Source: Prolixibacteraceae bacterium (GTDB lineage: Bacteria; Bacteroidota; Bacteroidia; Bacteroidales; Prolixibacteraceae). Taken from it: a stretch of 64,000 nucleotides of DNA. Shown one piece after another: positions 26,011 to 34,447 of the stretch. Made by a program: the position numbers and the translations under genes. The stretch lies in NCBI GenBank assembly GCA_028683385.1, contig JAQUIJ010000022.1:26275-90274 (forward strand), read 5' to 3'. Below the pieces are notes generated by a model. That model had not been told where the DNA came from. It saw nothing but the letters and a program-made list of their open reading frames with translations, and made no database searches. Positions within the stretch are counted from its first letter, which is position 1. Each line of letters begins with the position of its first letter.

Positions 26011-27330
26011 TTAAATCACAAGATTTTCAATTTGTTCTTTAATCTCTCTCAGGAAAAGCGTTGCTTCGCCGCCGTCCAATGCCTGATGGTCGTAGGTTAG
26101 CGACAAACCCATCATCGGAACGAATCCGTAAACGCCATCGCCCAAATCTTTCGGACGTGGAACAATGGTACAAACGCCCAAAATAGCAGTCTGCGGAATG
26201 TTGATGACCGGAGTAAACATTTCGACACCGTAGTTTCCAAGGTTGGAAATGGTGAAAGTTGCAGCTTCAGGTGCCAGTAACTCCGGACTCACATTGCCTT
26301 TGCGGCATTGTCCGGCGATGGCTTGCAGCTGTCCCGAAAGTCCTTCTAGTGAAAGATCATCGGCATTTTTAATGGCAGGTACCATCAATCCGCGATCGGT
26401 ATCAACAGCCAGACCAAGGTGAACTTTCTTGAACCAGCGCATGCTGTCGCCAATAAAATGGGTATTTACCTGTGGAAATTTCTTTAGAGCTTTGATCACC
26501 GCGAAACAAACCAAATCGTTGATGGTGATGTTCTGCGTAATTTGTCCGGCATCGAGTGCTTTCTTGTATTTTTTGCGCAAAGCCATGATGGTGCGGGCAT
26601 CGGCGCTCATGTGGTGAGTCAACTGAGCTGAGTTTTGCAGCGAAGTATGCATTGCTTTGGCAATTAACTTGCGCATGTTGGTGAGTTTTTTCACTTCGAA
26701 ATCGTCGCTGTAAATCGGATTGTACGAAATTAGGTCTTTTGCAACTGCTTTTCCTCCCAATCCAGTTGTCGTTTCGCCAACTTTCAGGCCTTCTGCTTTG
26801 GCTTTTTCCTGAGCCAGCGGAGTGAGTTTTGGCATCACCTGTGCCGCAGCTTCAATGTCGCGCTCAATGATACGACCTTCAGGACCGGAACCATGTAATT
26901 GTTGATAAGCAACACCTGACTTTTCAGCCAGATTTTTCGCACGGGGCGAAATTTTTACTTTTCCTGATGGTTCCGAAACCGTTTTTACTTCCGGAACAGT
27001 AGCCTTTTCAGCAACTACCTCAGCGGCAGCAGCAGTTTCAGCAACAGGAGCGGCTACTTGTCCACCCGGACGGAATTCGTCGACCGATTCACCGGCAGCA
27101 CCGATGACTGCAACGTTTACCAATACCGGAACTTCGTCGCCTTCAGCAAAAAACACGTCTAACAAAATACCGTCAGCTTTGGCTTCCTCTTCAAACGAAG
27201 CTTTGTCTGTTTCATACGAAAAAAGGATGTCGCCTACCTTCACAGCGTCACCCTTCTTCTTAACCCATTCACCTAAAATACAGGTCTCAACCGATTGCCC
27301 CTGACGAGGCATTAATACAGGAATTGCCAT
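26011..27330 (-). CDS. dihydrolipoamide acyltransferase (E2)
   Basis: Core acyltransferase of the 2-oxoacid dehydrogenase complex, 439 residues. One N-terminal lipoyl domain (about 1-80) with the lipoylated Lys in YETDKASFE (about residue 43); an Ala/Glu/Val linker (about 90-120); a peripheral-subunit-binding domain (about 125-162, SPRAKNLAEKSGV...GRIIERDI); and the catalytic domain from about 205, ending YDHQALDGGEATLFL. The His and Asp of the family motif DHRxxDG are present, with Arg replaced by Gln. It is the first gene of the operon and faces the GntR gene. Confidence 0.93.
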   Translation of the reverse strand: MAIPVLMPRQGQSVETCILGEWVKKKGDAVKVGDILFSYETDKASFEEEAKADGILLDVFFAEGDEVPVLVNVAVIGAAGESVDEFRPGGQVAAPVAETAAAAEVVAEKATVPEVKTVSEPSGKVKISPRAKNLAEKSGVAYQQLHGSGPEGRIIERDIEAAAQVMPKLTPLAQEKAKAEGLKVGETTTGLGGKAVAKDLISYNPIYSDDFEVKKLTNMRKLIAKAMHTSLQNSAQLTHHMSADARTIMALRKKYKKALDAGQITQNITINDLVCFAVIKALKKFPQVNTHFIGDSMRWFKKVHLGLAVDTDRGLMVPAIKNADDLSLEGLSGQLQAIAGQCRKGNVSPELLAPEAATFTISNLGNYGVEMFTPVINIPQTAILGVCTIVPRPKDLGDGVYGFVPMMGLSLTYDHQALDGGEATLFLREIKEQIENLVI

Positions 27331-27358
27331 ATTTGATTTGTTTTAACAACTTTAGTTT

Positions 27359-27374
27359 ACTTGTAAACACAACT
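27359..27374. promoter_or_regulatory. operator-like site 1 (probable GntR target)
   Basis: ACTTGTAAACACAACT agrees at 12 of 16 positions with site 2 (27458-27473). It overlaps a second palindrome GTTTACTTGTAAAC (27355-27368). It lies in the 5' leader of E2, where a bound repressor could block elongation. Confidence 0.5.
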
Positions 27375-27440
27375 GCATGTATTTATTCAGCTTAAATAGC
27401 TAATAAGTCAGCAATTAAAATACTATCACATATCATTCGT

Positions 27441-27448
27441 CAAAACTA
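27441..27448 (-). promoter_or_regulatory. -7 promoter element of the E2-E3-E1 operon
   Basis: On the minus strand this reads TAGTTTTG (TAnnTTTG). A TTG -33 box lies 20 nt upstream at 27469-27471, inside operator-like site 2. Transcription would start about 100 nt before E2. Confidence 0.5.
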
Positions 27449-27457
27449 TATTATTCT

Positions 27458-27473
27458 ACTTGTATTTACAAGT
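27458..27473. promoter_or_regulatory. operator-like site 2 (probable GntR target)
   Basis: ACTTGTATTTACAAGT is a perfect inverted repeat of ACTTGTA around a TT centre, containing the GTATTTAC core seen in HutC-type GntR operators. It covers the -33 box of the E2 promoter and lies 28 nt upstream of the -7 match (TACTTTTG, 27501-27508) of the gntR gene, so one site could control both directions. Confidence 0.6.
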
Positions 27474-27500
27474 TAAATTTTAAATTTTAATATTTTTTAT

Positions 27501-27508
27501 TACTTTTG
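27501..27508 (+). promoter_or_regulatory. -7 promoter element of the gntR gene
   Basis: TACTTTTG, matching TAnnTTTG, 18 nt before the ATG at 27527. The upstream TTG codon at 27506 therefore falls inside the promoter and cannot be the translation start. Confidence 0.5.
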
Positions 27509-27526
27509 ACTCAAATTCATTCGATT

Positions 27527-28243
27527 ATGGCCGAAGAGAATAAAATACCACAGCACAAAAAAATCTACGAAATCCTCCGGAAGCACATTTTAACAGGCGT
27601 TTACGAAGAAGGAAGCCTTTTGCCGTCTGAAAATGAATTGTGTGCGGTTCATAACATCACACGACCTACCGTTCGTCAGGCGCTTGAAGCCTTGGTGAAT
27701 GATGGTTTTATTTCGAAAAAACAGGGAAAAGGTAGTATCGTCAGAAAGCCGCCTCAGGATATTGGAATTCTTAGTATTTCGGGAACAGCATCGGCCATTG
27801 GAAATCAATATTTGCAGACACAGATTTTGCAAAAGCCACAGATTAAACCCTGGCCCGAACGTTTCCCATTTGATTTGACTGAGATTGAACGTGAATCGGG
27901 CTGTATTTACATGGAACGGCTTCGACTGGTTGATGCGCAGCCTGTTTTTTACGACATCAACCGAATACCAAATATCAATCTGCCCCGCTTTTCGAGTCGT
28001 TCGTTTGAAAACAAATCGCTGTTCGAAACGCTTCGCACACAATACCAGATTGAAATTAGGGGAGGGGAGCAGAAATTAAAAGCCATTAAAGCCGATCAAT
28101 TGATTGGACAATTGCTAAATATTCCAGTTGGCGATCCAGTTTTGAGCATGGAACGTAAGCTGAATACAAACCGGGATGGATTTCATATTTACTCGACTAT
28201 CTTTTTTAATTCGGCCAAGCATTCGATATTCGGAACGTTTTAA
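27527..28243 (+). CDS. GntR/HutC-family transcriptional regulator
   Basis: 238-residue regulator: an N-terminal winged HTH (about 5-70, with LLPSENELCAVHNITRPTVRQAL and the wing KKQGKGSIV) and a C-terminal UTRA effector domain (about 90-235, with CIYMERLRLVDAQPVFYDINRI). UTRA domains bind small metabolites. It is divergent from the E2-E3-E1 operon with two related palindromes between them, so autoregulation and control of the dehydrogenase operon are the natural inference. The effector may be a 2-oxoacid or acyl-CoA, but nothing in the sequence shows which. Confidence 0.92.
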   Translation: MAEENKIPQHKKIYEILRKHILTGVYEEGSLLPSENELCAVHNITRPTVRQALEALVNDGFISKKQGKGSIVRKPPQDIGILSISGTASAIGNQYLQTQILQKPQIKPWPERFPFDLTEIERESGCIYMERLRLVDAQPVFYDINRIPNINLPRFSSRSFENKSLFETLRTQYQIEIRGGEQKLKAIKADQLIGQLLNIPVGDPVLSMERKLNTNRDGFHIYSTIFFNSAKHSIFGTF

Positions 28244-28357
28244 AAAAGATACCAGGTATATTTTTTTTGCAACTTTCGAAATGTAAGCAATTAGGCTCAA
28301 ATTGGTATCAAAAAAGACGAATTCTTAAATAATACCCAATATTTACTTCCAGATCGT

Positions 28358-28375
28358 AAATCAAGCGCTTGATTT
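28358..28375. promoter_or_regulatory. perfect palindrome upstream of aspartate kinase
   Basis: AAATCAAGCGCTTGATTT is an 18-bp perfect palindrome. A near match to the -7 box (CATCTTTG, 28389-28396) follows 13 nt later, placing the palindrome over the -33 region. That suits a repressor operator for the kinase gene. Confidence 0.45.
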
Positions 28376-28444
28376 CAAAAATAATTCTCATCTTTGTCTC
28401 ACATATAAATATTTACTCAACTCCTTTTAAATAAGAGGTTTATT

Positions 28445-29761
28445 ATGAAAGTATTAAAATTTGGAGGAACCTCCGTAGGATCGGTAGAAAACATGCGCGC
28501 TGTGATGCAGTTAATTGCCGATGGAAATCAAAAATTAGTCGTTTTGTCGGCCATGTCGGGCACGACGAACTCGCTGGTTGAAATTGCCAACTACCTTCAG
28601 AAGAAGAACAAGGATGCAGCCAGACAAGTGATCAGCCAATTGGAACAGAAGTACTACAAGGTAGTCAACGATTTATACGAAACAGAGGAGAAGAAGGAAA
28701 AGGGTAAAACTATTGTTTCCGGAATTTTTCAAACGATAAAATCTTTAACCGCCGGCGATTTTAATGAAGTGGGCGAAAATACCATTGTTGCACAGGGCGA
28801 ATTGCTGTCAACCGCTTTGTTTGCTGAACTGATGCTTGAAAACGGATACAAAGCAGTCTATCTTTCTGCGTTGGATTTCATGAAAATTGACAGCGATAAA
28901 GCTGCTGATTCTCACTTTATTCAGGAAAACATCGGTAAAATACTGGAGCAATCAGAGGTTGCCGATTACTATATTACTCAGGGTTTTATCTGCCGCAATG
29001 CAGAAGGAAATATTGACAACCTACAGCGTGGTGGAAGTGATTATACCGCAACATTGATTGGCGCTGCAATTGATTCAGAAGAAGTTGAGATTTGGACTGA
29101 TATCGATGGATTCCATAACAACGATCCTCGGTTTGTGGAGAACACCAAAAAGATCGATCAGTTGTCGTTTGACGAAGCTGCTGAGTTGGCTTATTTCGGA
29201 GCAAAAATCCTGCATCCGCAAACGGTGCTTCCGGCTAAATTACAGAATATTCCGGTTCGCCTGAAAAATACGATGCACCCAAGCGATTCCGGGACCTTGA
29301 TAACATCTAAATCAAGTTCACATGGAATTAAAGCTGTTGCGGCAAAAGATGGGATTACTGCCATTAAAATCCGTTCGTACCGAATGTTGAATGCTTATGG
29401 TTTCCTGAAAAATGTTTTCGAAATTTTCGAATTCTTTAAGACTCCAATCGATATGATTTCTACTTCTGAGGTTGCTGTATCCTTAACCATTGACAATACA
29501 AAACATCTGAAAGAAATTATTTCGGAATTGAAAGAATATGGCGAAGTGGAAGTTGATACTGATCTGACTATTGCTTGTATTGTTGGCGATATGATTGCGG
29601 AAGAAGTTGGATTTGCGGCTAATGTATTTTCGGCATTGAAAGAGATTCCAATTCGAATGATTTCATACGGGGGTAGTCGTCACAACATTTCTGTGCTTGT
29701 AAAAACAGAACTCAAAAAGCAAACGCTTCAGGCATTGAGCAATAATTTGCTGAATACATAA
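28445..29761 (+). CDS. lysC: aspartate kinase, monofunctional
   Basis: Phosphorylates aspartate in the first step of the Lys/Thr/Met/Ile pathway. The 438-residue protein opens MKVLKFGGTSVGSVENM, the kinase ATP/substrate signature, and has SAMSGTTNSLVEIA (about 36-49), GRGGSDYTA-like QRGGSDYTATLIGAAI (about 199-214) and EIWTDIDGFHNNDPR (about 217-231). Two C-terminal ACT domains (about 305-438) provide amino-acid feedback control. No homoserine dehydrogenase domain is fused. It is a single gene with its own terminator. Confidence 0.94.
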   Translation: MKVLKFGGTSVGSVENMRAVMQLIADGNQKLVVLSAMSGTTNSLVEIANYLQKKNKDAARQVISQLEQKYYKVVNDLYETEEKKEKGKTIVSGIFQTIKSLTAGDFNEVGENTIVAQGELLSTALFAELMLENGYKAVYLSALDFMKIDSDKAADSHFIQENIGKILEQSEVADYYITQGFICRNAEGNIDNLQRGGSDYTATLIGAAIDSEEVEIWTDIDGFHNNDPRFVENTKKIDQLSFDEAAELAYFGAKILHPQTVLPAKLQNIPVRLKNTMHPSDSGTLITSKSSSHGIKAVAAKDGITAIKIRSYRMLNAYGFLKNVFEIFEFFKTPIDMISTSEVAVSLTIDNTKHLKEIISELKEYGEVEVDTDLTIACIVGDMIAEEVGFAANVFSALKEIPIRMISYGGSRHNISVLVKTELKKQTLQALSNNLLNT

Positions 29762-29783
29762 GCCTAAGAGCGAAACAATACAG

Positions 29784-29825
29784 AGAGCTGCCCTGCTGAT
29801 ATTCAGTCGTTGGCAGCTCTTTTTA
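29784..29825 (+). terminator. intrinsic terminator after aspartate kinase
   Basis: AGAGCTGCC (29784-29792) pairs perfectly with GGCAGCTCT (29812-29820), followed by TTTTT. It lies 23 nt after the stop. Confidence 0.8.
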
Positions 29826-29979
29826 TTTTCTATTCTCTCCGAAGTACAAAAAATAAGCATCACAAATCAGGAAAGACTGATTCCGTAGTTTCTTCATGCT
29901 CAGTGAACGATGCACTCATTTATTTTACTCAAAATCAGCATTTTTTTAATGCTAGAATTAGTTTGCATTGAAAATTGCC

Positions 29980-29987
29980 TATATTTG
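29980..29987 (+). promoter_or_regulatory. -7 promoter element of the cold-shock gene
   Basis: TATATTTG, an exact TAnnTTTG match, 32 nt before the ATG. The 5' leader is thus about 20-25 nt and very A/T-rich, unlike the long structured leader of E. coli cspA. Confidence 0.5.
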
Positions 29988-30018
29988 CAACAATATTTCA
30001 ATTTTTTTATTAATTATT

Positions 30019-30210
30019 ATGAAAACAGGTAAAGTTAAATTTTTCAACGAATCTAAAGGATTCGGTTTTATTAAAGACAGTGAATCTGATAAAGAATACT
30101 TCGTTCACGTTTCAGGTTTGGTTGACCAGATCAGAGAAGATGACGACGTAACTTACGAACTTCAAGAAGGAAGAAAAGGATTAAACGCGGTAAATGTTAA
30201 ACTAGCATAA
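30019..30210 (+). CDS. cold-shock domain protein (CspA family)
   Basis: 63-residue single cold-shock domain, a nucleic-acid chaperone acting on RNA or ssDNA. It has RNP1 KGFGFIK (about residues 13-19) and RNP2 YFVHVS (about 28-33). The family sequence VKWFN is VKFFN here. ATG 30019 is chosen because the upstream extension (17 codons) covers the -7 promoter. The terminator follows directly. Confidence 0.95.
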   Translation: MKTGKVKFFNESKGFGFIKDSESDKEYFVHVSGLVDQIREDDDVTYELQEGRKGLNAVNVKLA

Positions 30211-30241
30211 GTAGTCTAATATTTTTAAGATTTAAAGTTCG

Positions 30242-30267
30242 AAGCCTTGCATTTTTGCAGGGCTTTT
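30242..30267 (+). terminator. intrinsic terminator after the cold-shock gene
   Basis: AAGCCTTGC pairs with GCAGGGCTT (one G-U) around an A-T loop, followed by TTTTCTTTT. Confidence 0.75.
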
Positions 30268-30307
30268 CTTTTGCCCTCTACTTTGGATTATCCTGATGTT
30301 ACGGAAA

Positions 30308-31069
30308 TTAGCGCAAACGGCACAATTCGCTATGAGTGTTCCTCGAAGTAAGTTTTACATTAAATCGGTCGGTCAAACTTTCGAACCTCGCCTTTGCTAG
30401 TTCGGGGCGGTTATTTTCTCCTGAAAGGTGACTCAGAAATACATGAACTAACTCGGGACCGGCATGGTCGCGAATCAACTCAAAAGCCTGATCATTTGAT
30501 AAATGACCGTGGGATGAGGCCACTCTTCGTTTCAGAAGATAAGGGTAAGAACCTTCCCAAAGCATTTTTTCGTCGTAATTTGTTTCCAGAAATAAGGCGT
30601 GGCATTTACGCAAATGATGTTTCAGTTGATCGCAAGCTTCGCCAATATCGGTAAAAACACCAATATGCCAGTCGTCGTGCTCAATCCGAAATGAACACGG
30701 TTCGGCAGCATCATGGTTTTTAAGGAAGGAATGAATACTTAATGTTCCGGCTTTCACCGTTTTCCCGGGAATGAAAATATGGTAAAGTTCAGGTTGCTCT
30801 GTTTCGCGTAATGCATTGTAAGTACCCTGACTAAACCACGCCGGGATACCCAGCTTTTTACTCAAAACACGAACTCCGCTCACATGGTCGGTGTGTTCGT
30901 GACTCACAAAAATTCCCCTGATTTTGGATGCATCTAATCCTGCATCGTGGATTCGTATTAATATTTTCTTGGCAGAAACACCTGCATCGACCAGAATTGC
31001 ATCCGTTTCGTTACCTACATAGTAACAATTTCCATTACTTCCCGATGCCAGTGCACAAAGCTCTATCAC
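30308..31069 (-). CDS. metallo-beta-lactamase-fold hydrolase (YycJ/WalJ-like)
   Basis: 253-residue MBL-fold protein. The metal-binding motif SHEHTDHVSG (about residues 55-64) is intact, as are ASGSNGNCYYVG at the N-terminus, FTDIGEA (about 138-144, metal Asp), ETNYDE and ASSHGHLSNDQA (about 184-195), and VFLSHLSGENN near the C-terminus. This pattern matches the YycJ/WalJ exonuclease-like group. The start and length are normal. It lies 111 bp downstream of aroK on the same strand. Confidence 0.88.
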   Translation of the reverse strand: MIELCALASGSNGNCYYVGNETDAILVDAGVSAKKILIRIHDAGLDASKIRGIFVSHEHTDHVSGVRVLSKKLGIPAWFSQGTYNALRETEQPELYHIFIPGKTVKAGTLSIHSFLKNHDAAEPCSFRIEHDDWHIGVFTDIGEACDQLKHHLRKCHALFLETNYDEKMLWEGSYPYLLKRRVASSHGHLSNDQAFELIRDHAGPELVHVFLSHLSGENNRPELAKARFESLTDRFNVKLTSRNTHSELCRLR

Positions 31070-31179
31070 TTTATTGATTGATTATTTGTTATTGATTTTA
31101 TTAGTCATTAGTCATTGGAAAAAAGTGAAAAGAAATTTCCCAATGACTCTTTTCACTTAATCGAGAGTCTTGTGTACGC

Positions 31180-31680
31180 CTAATTACCCAACAATTCTAC
31201 AACCTGGGCTGGTGCAATTTCACTTCCTTTCAGAATATACTTTGCCTTTTCGTAAAAAGGACGTCGTTTGGCAAGTAATCCTTCAATGAATTGGTGAAGT
31301 TCTTCCGGAGATTTTCCTTTGATGAGTGGCCGTTCAATTTTTGCATGGATTAGTCTGCTTACCAACGAACTAACATCAACATCAAGAAAAACACAAAAAC
31401 CGGAATCATTCATCAGTTCCATGTTGTCAAAAAAACAAGGAGCGCCGCCGCCAGTTGCTAAAATAACATCGTCGAAGCCACAAACCTCTTCCAACACGTT
31501 TCGCTCTTTTCTGCGGAAACTTTCTTCTCCTTCCTCGGCGAAAATCTGTGGTATCGTTTTAAAATATTTTTCTTCCAGAAAAGAGTCCAAATCAATGAAG
31601 GTCAAATTTAACTCTGAAGCAAGTGAACGTCCGAGAGTAGATTTGCCGCAACCCATAAAGCCAATCAGGAATATTCTCAT
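31180..31680 (-). CDS. aroK: shikimate kinase
   Basis: Phosphorylates shikimate at the 3-OH in aromatic amino-acid synthesis. The 166-residue protein has Walker A GFMGCGKST (about 7-15), the DLDSFLE Asp pair (about 31-37, shikimate and Mg), ESFRRKERNVL with the substrate Arg (about 54-64), the GGGAPC motif (about 77-82) and the lid Arg in KIERPLIKG (about 113-121). Canonical size. It starts 37 nt downstream of the parC stop on the same strand. Confidence 0.94.
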   Translation of the reverse strand: MRIFLIGFMGCGKSTLGRSLASELNLTFIDLDSFLEEKYFKTIPQIFAEEGEESFRRKERNVLEEVCGFDDVILATGGGAPCFFDNMELMNDSGFCVFLDVDVSSLVSRLIHAKIERPLIKGKSPEELHQFIEGLLAKRRPFYEKAKYILKGSEIAPAQVVELLGN

Positions 31681-31717
31681 AAATCAAGATAAAAGTAAAA
31701 AAGGCAAAAGTAATTGA

Positions 31718-34357
31718 TTAAAACTCCAAAGTCATTTGATTTGGTGGATCTTCGTTTTCGCCTGGTTTATCTGGTCCAAACAATAAGTCTTCAATATCCG
31801 GAATCACAATTTCGTTTGACTTGACTTCTTCTTCCGGCTCTTCAACTTCTTCGTCGATAACCGTTGGCTCAAGTTCATTGATTTGGCTGATTTCATAGAT
31901 AGAAAGTCGTTTCCCTTTGGCTTTGTATGATTTAATACCGATGAATTCATCTACATCAATCACTTCTGGTTCACGACCTTCATTTTTACCGCCAAATATG
32001 AGTTCCAAACGAGGATGACCGACCCAGGTAAAAGTTACCAACCGATTTCCAGGGAATTCGCCAATAAACCCGGCCTCCTTCTGTGATTCGTCAATCTCGA
32101 ATCGTTTCACGTAATAAAAGCTTTGCTCAGCATCAAAATACACTGCGGTAAGGACTTTCCCGGGGTCGAATTTTTCGATGAGTAATATGCCATCGTTGAA
32201 ATGGTTCGACAAGTCAAAATTACAGATCAGGTATTCACCGTTCTTATAGATTACAAAAATCATATCGTCGCCGGTGAATTCGCCAAGATACTTGCCACGG
32301 TTATCAGAATTAAGTCTCCGCACATCTTCGTCGAACCAAATTTTACGGCCACCCAAAGTTGAGACACCTTTTTCCTTGAGCGCTATTTTATGAATTTCGA
32401 ATTTAGTCAGGATATTGCCCATCGAAGCACGGCCTTTAATCGCCAATTCACTGAAGTCAACTTCGAATATAAGTTTTTTAATACGCGGTTTTGGCTTCAG
32501 AGTAACACGCAAAACTTCAGCTTCTCCATTCGGGTTTTCGCTGAAATACATGATTCGCGAACCTGGAGTGCCTTGCGTTAAGTCGTATTCTTTATCGCGG
32601 GTGACGCCAGTTACAGCCATGCGTTTCATGTAAACAAAGCCATTTTTCCCATCTCGATATACCACATTATAAATGGTCCGGTTATCGTTTTTCTTGAAAA
32701 TGGCAATGTGCAAAACGTTTTTACCGATGAACGCCTTTTCGGATACTTTAGAAACGATGTATGTGCCGTCTTTCCTGAATACGATTACATCGTCGATGTC
32801 AGAACAATCGCAAATGTATTCGGCCTTTTTGAGGCTGGTTCCCATAAAGCCTTCAATCCGGTCGACGTATAGCTTTTCGTTGGCAATTACCACTTTCGAG
32901 GCCACAATGTTTTCAAAATTCCGAATTTCGGTTTTACGTTCGCGTCCTTTTCCATATTTATTCCGGAGGCGCTCGAACCATTCGATTGTAAAAGGAATGA
33001 TATTGGCAATCTTATTGTTTATCTCTTCAATTTCGGCTTCGATGGCCAATAAATGATCGTTGGCTTTATCTGTATTGAATTTCAGGATTCGAGCCATGCG
33101 GATTTCCATCAGTTTCAGGATATCATCGCGGGTTACTTCGCGCTTTAATTTTGGTTTCCATGGAGTAAGTCGCATGTCAATATGGTCGACCGCTTCATCC
33201 ATATTGGCTGAATCTTCAAACTGCTTATCCTTATAGATGCGTTCTTCGATAAATATTTTTTCGAGCGACGAAAAATGCCAGGCTTCTTCCAGTTCGCCTC
33301 TTCGGATTTCGAGTTCCAGCTTCAGCAGTGCAACCGTTTGATCGGCATTGATTTTCAGGATTTCGCTGACACCAATAAATTTTGGTTTGTCGTGCTCGAT
33401 GATGCAACTGTTGGGCGAAATAGAAACCTCACAATCGGTAAAAGCAAAAAGGGCATCAATGGTTTTGTCTGACGACATTCCGGGAACCAAATGGATCAGG
33501 ATTTCAACTTTATCGGATGTGTTGTCGTCAATTTTCCGGATTTTAATTTTGCCTTTGTCGTTGGCTTTGAGGATCGATTCGATGAGCGAAGCTGTTGTTC
33601 TTCCAAAAGGGACCTCTGTAATGACCAGCGTTTTGCTATCTTTTTTCTCAATTTTAGCCCTGACTTTAATTGATGAACCCCGGATACCGTCATTGTAGCG
33701 GGTAAAATCACCCGATCCGCCAGTTGGAAAATCAGGATATAACACGAAGTCTTCGCCACGCAGATAAGCGATGGAAGCATCGATCAACTCGAGAAAGTTG
33801 TGAGGTAGAATTTTACAGGCCAGACCTACGGCAATTCCTTCGACTCCCTGAGCCAATAAAAGCGGGAACTTAACCGGAAGAGCCAGTGGCTCACGGTTAC
33901 GTCCGTCGTATGATAATTTCCAGTTGGTGGTTTTCGGATTGAACACCACATCGAGTGCAAATTTCGAAAGGCGCGCTTCGATGTAACGGGGAGCTGCAGC
34001 TCCATCACCAGTAAGTAAATTTCCCCAGTTTCCCTGACAATCGATCAACAGTTCTTTTTGTCCGAGCTGAACCAATGCATCGCCAATGGAAGCATCCCCG
34101 TGCGGGTGATACTGCATGGTTTGCCCGATAATATTAGCAACTTTGTTGAAACGACCATCGTCCATAATACTCATGGCGTGCAAAATCCTTCGCTGAACTG
34201 GCTTAAAGCCATCCTCGACATAAGGTACTGCGCGTTCGAGAATAACATAAGAGGCATAATCTAAAAACCATTGCTGGTACATTCCTGACAAATAGACTAT
34301 TCCGTCCTTTTTTTCTTCTTTTGGAAATTCTTCTTTATTGATGTTTTCTTCAGTCAT
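31718..34357 (-). CDS. parC: DNA topoisomerase IV subunit A
   Basis: Cleavage-rejoining subunit of topoisomerase IV, which decatenates daughter chromosomes. The 879-residue protein has the N-terminal winged-helix region (QRRILHAM), the quinolone-determining region with YHPHGDASIGDALV, and the catalytic Tyr in AAAPRYIEARLS. A coiled-coil gate follows (about 350-460), then a C-terminal beta-pinwheel and an acidic tail. The ATG at 34357 is chosen over a TTG five codons earlier. It is 90 bp downstream of parE; the pair forms one operon. Identity as ParC rather than GyrA follows from pairing with a ParE-type B subunit and from the C-terminal domain, which lacks an obvious GyrA box. Confidence 0.93.
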   Translation of the reverse strand: MTEENINKEEFPKEEKKDGIVYLSGMYQQWFLDYASYVILERAVPYVEDGFKPVQRRILHAMSIMDDGRFNKVANIIGQTMQYHPHGDASIGDALVQLGQKELLIDCQGNWGNLLTGDGAAAPRYIEARLSKFALDVVFNPKTTNWKLSYDGRNREPLALPVKFPLLLAQGVEGIAVGLACKILPHNFLELIDASIAYLRGEDFVLYPDFPTGGSGDFTRYNDGIRGSSIKVRAKIEKKDSKTLVITEVPFGRTTASLIESILKANDKGKIKIRKIDDNTSDKVEILIHLVPGMSSDKTIDALFAFTDCEVSISPNSCIIEHDKPKFIGVSEILKINADQTVALLKLELEIRRGELEEAWHFSSLEKIFIEERIYKDKQFEDSANMDEAVDHIDMRLTPWKPKLKREVTRDDILKLMEIRMARILKFNTDKANDHLLAIEAEIEEINNKIANIIPFTIEWFERLRNKYGKGRERKTEIRNFENIVASKVVIANEKLYVDRIEGFMGTSLKKAEYICDCSDIDDVIVFRKDGTYIVSKVSEKAFIGKNVLHIAIFKKNDNRTIYNVVYRDGKNGFVYMKRMAVTGVTRDKEYDLTQGTPGSRIMYFSENPNGEAEVLRVTLKPKPRIKKLIFEVDFSELAIKGRASMGNILTKFEIHKIALKEKGVSTLGGRKIWFDEDVRRLNSDNRGKYLGEFTGDDMIFVIYKNGEYLICNFDLSNHFNDGILLIEKFDPGKVLTAVYFDAEQSFYYVKRFEIDESQKEAGFIGEFPGNRLVTFTWVGHPRLELIFGGKNEGREPEVIDVDEFIGIKSYKAKGKRLSIYEISQINELEPTVIDEEVEEPEEEVKSNEIVIPDIEDLLFGPDKPGENEDPPNQMTLEF

Positions 34358-34447
34358 TTTTGCTTTTTGCAATCACTTATTTCATTCGCATTTTATGCAG
34401 TATTACTCAACAGGTGACTTTAGGTACCCCGCTGAGTCTCGCGTTTC

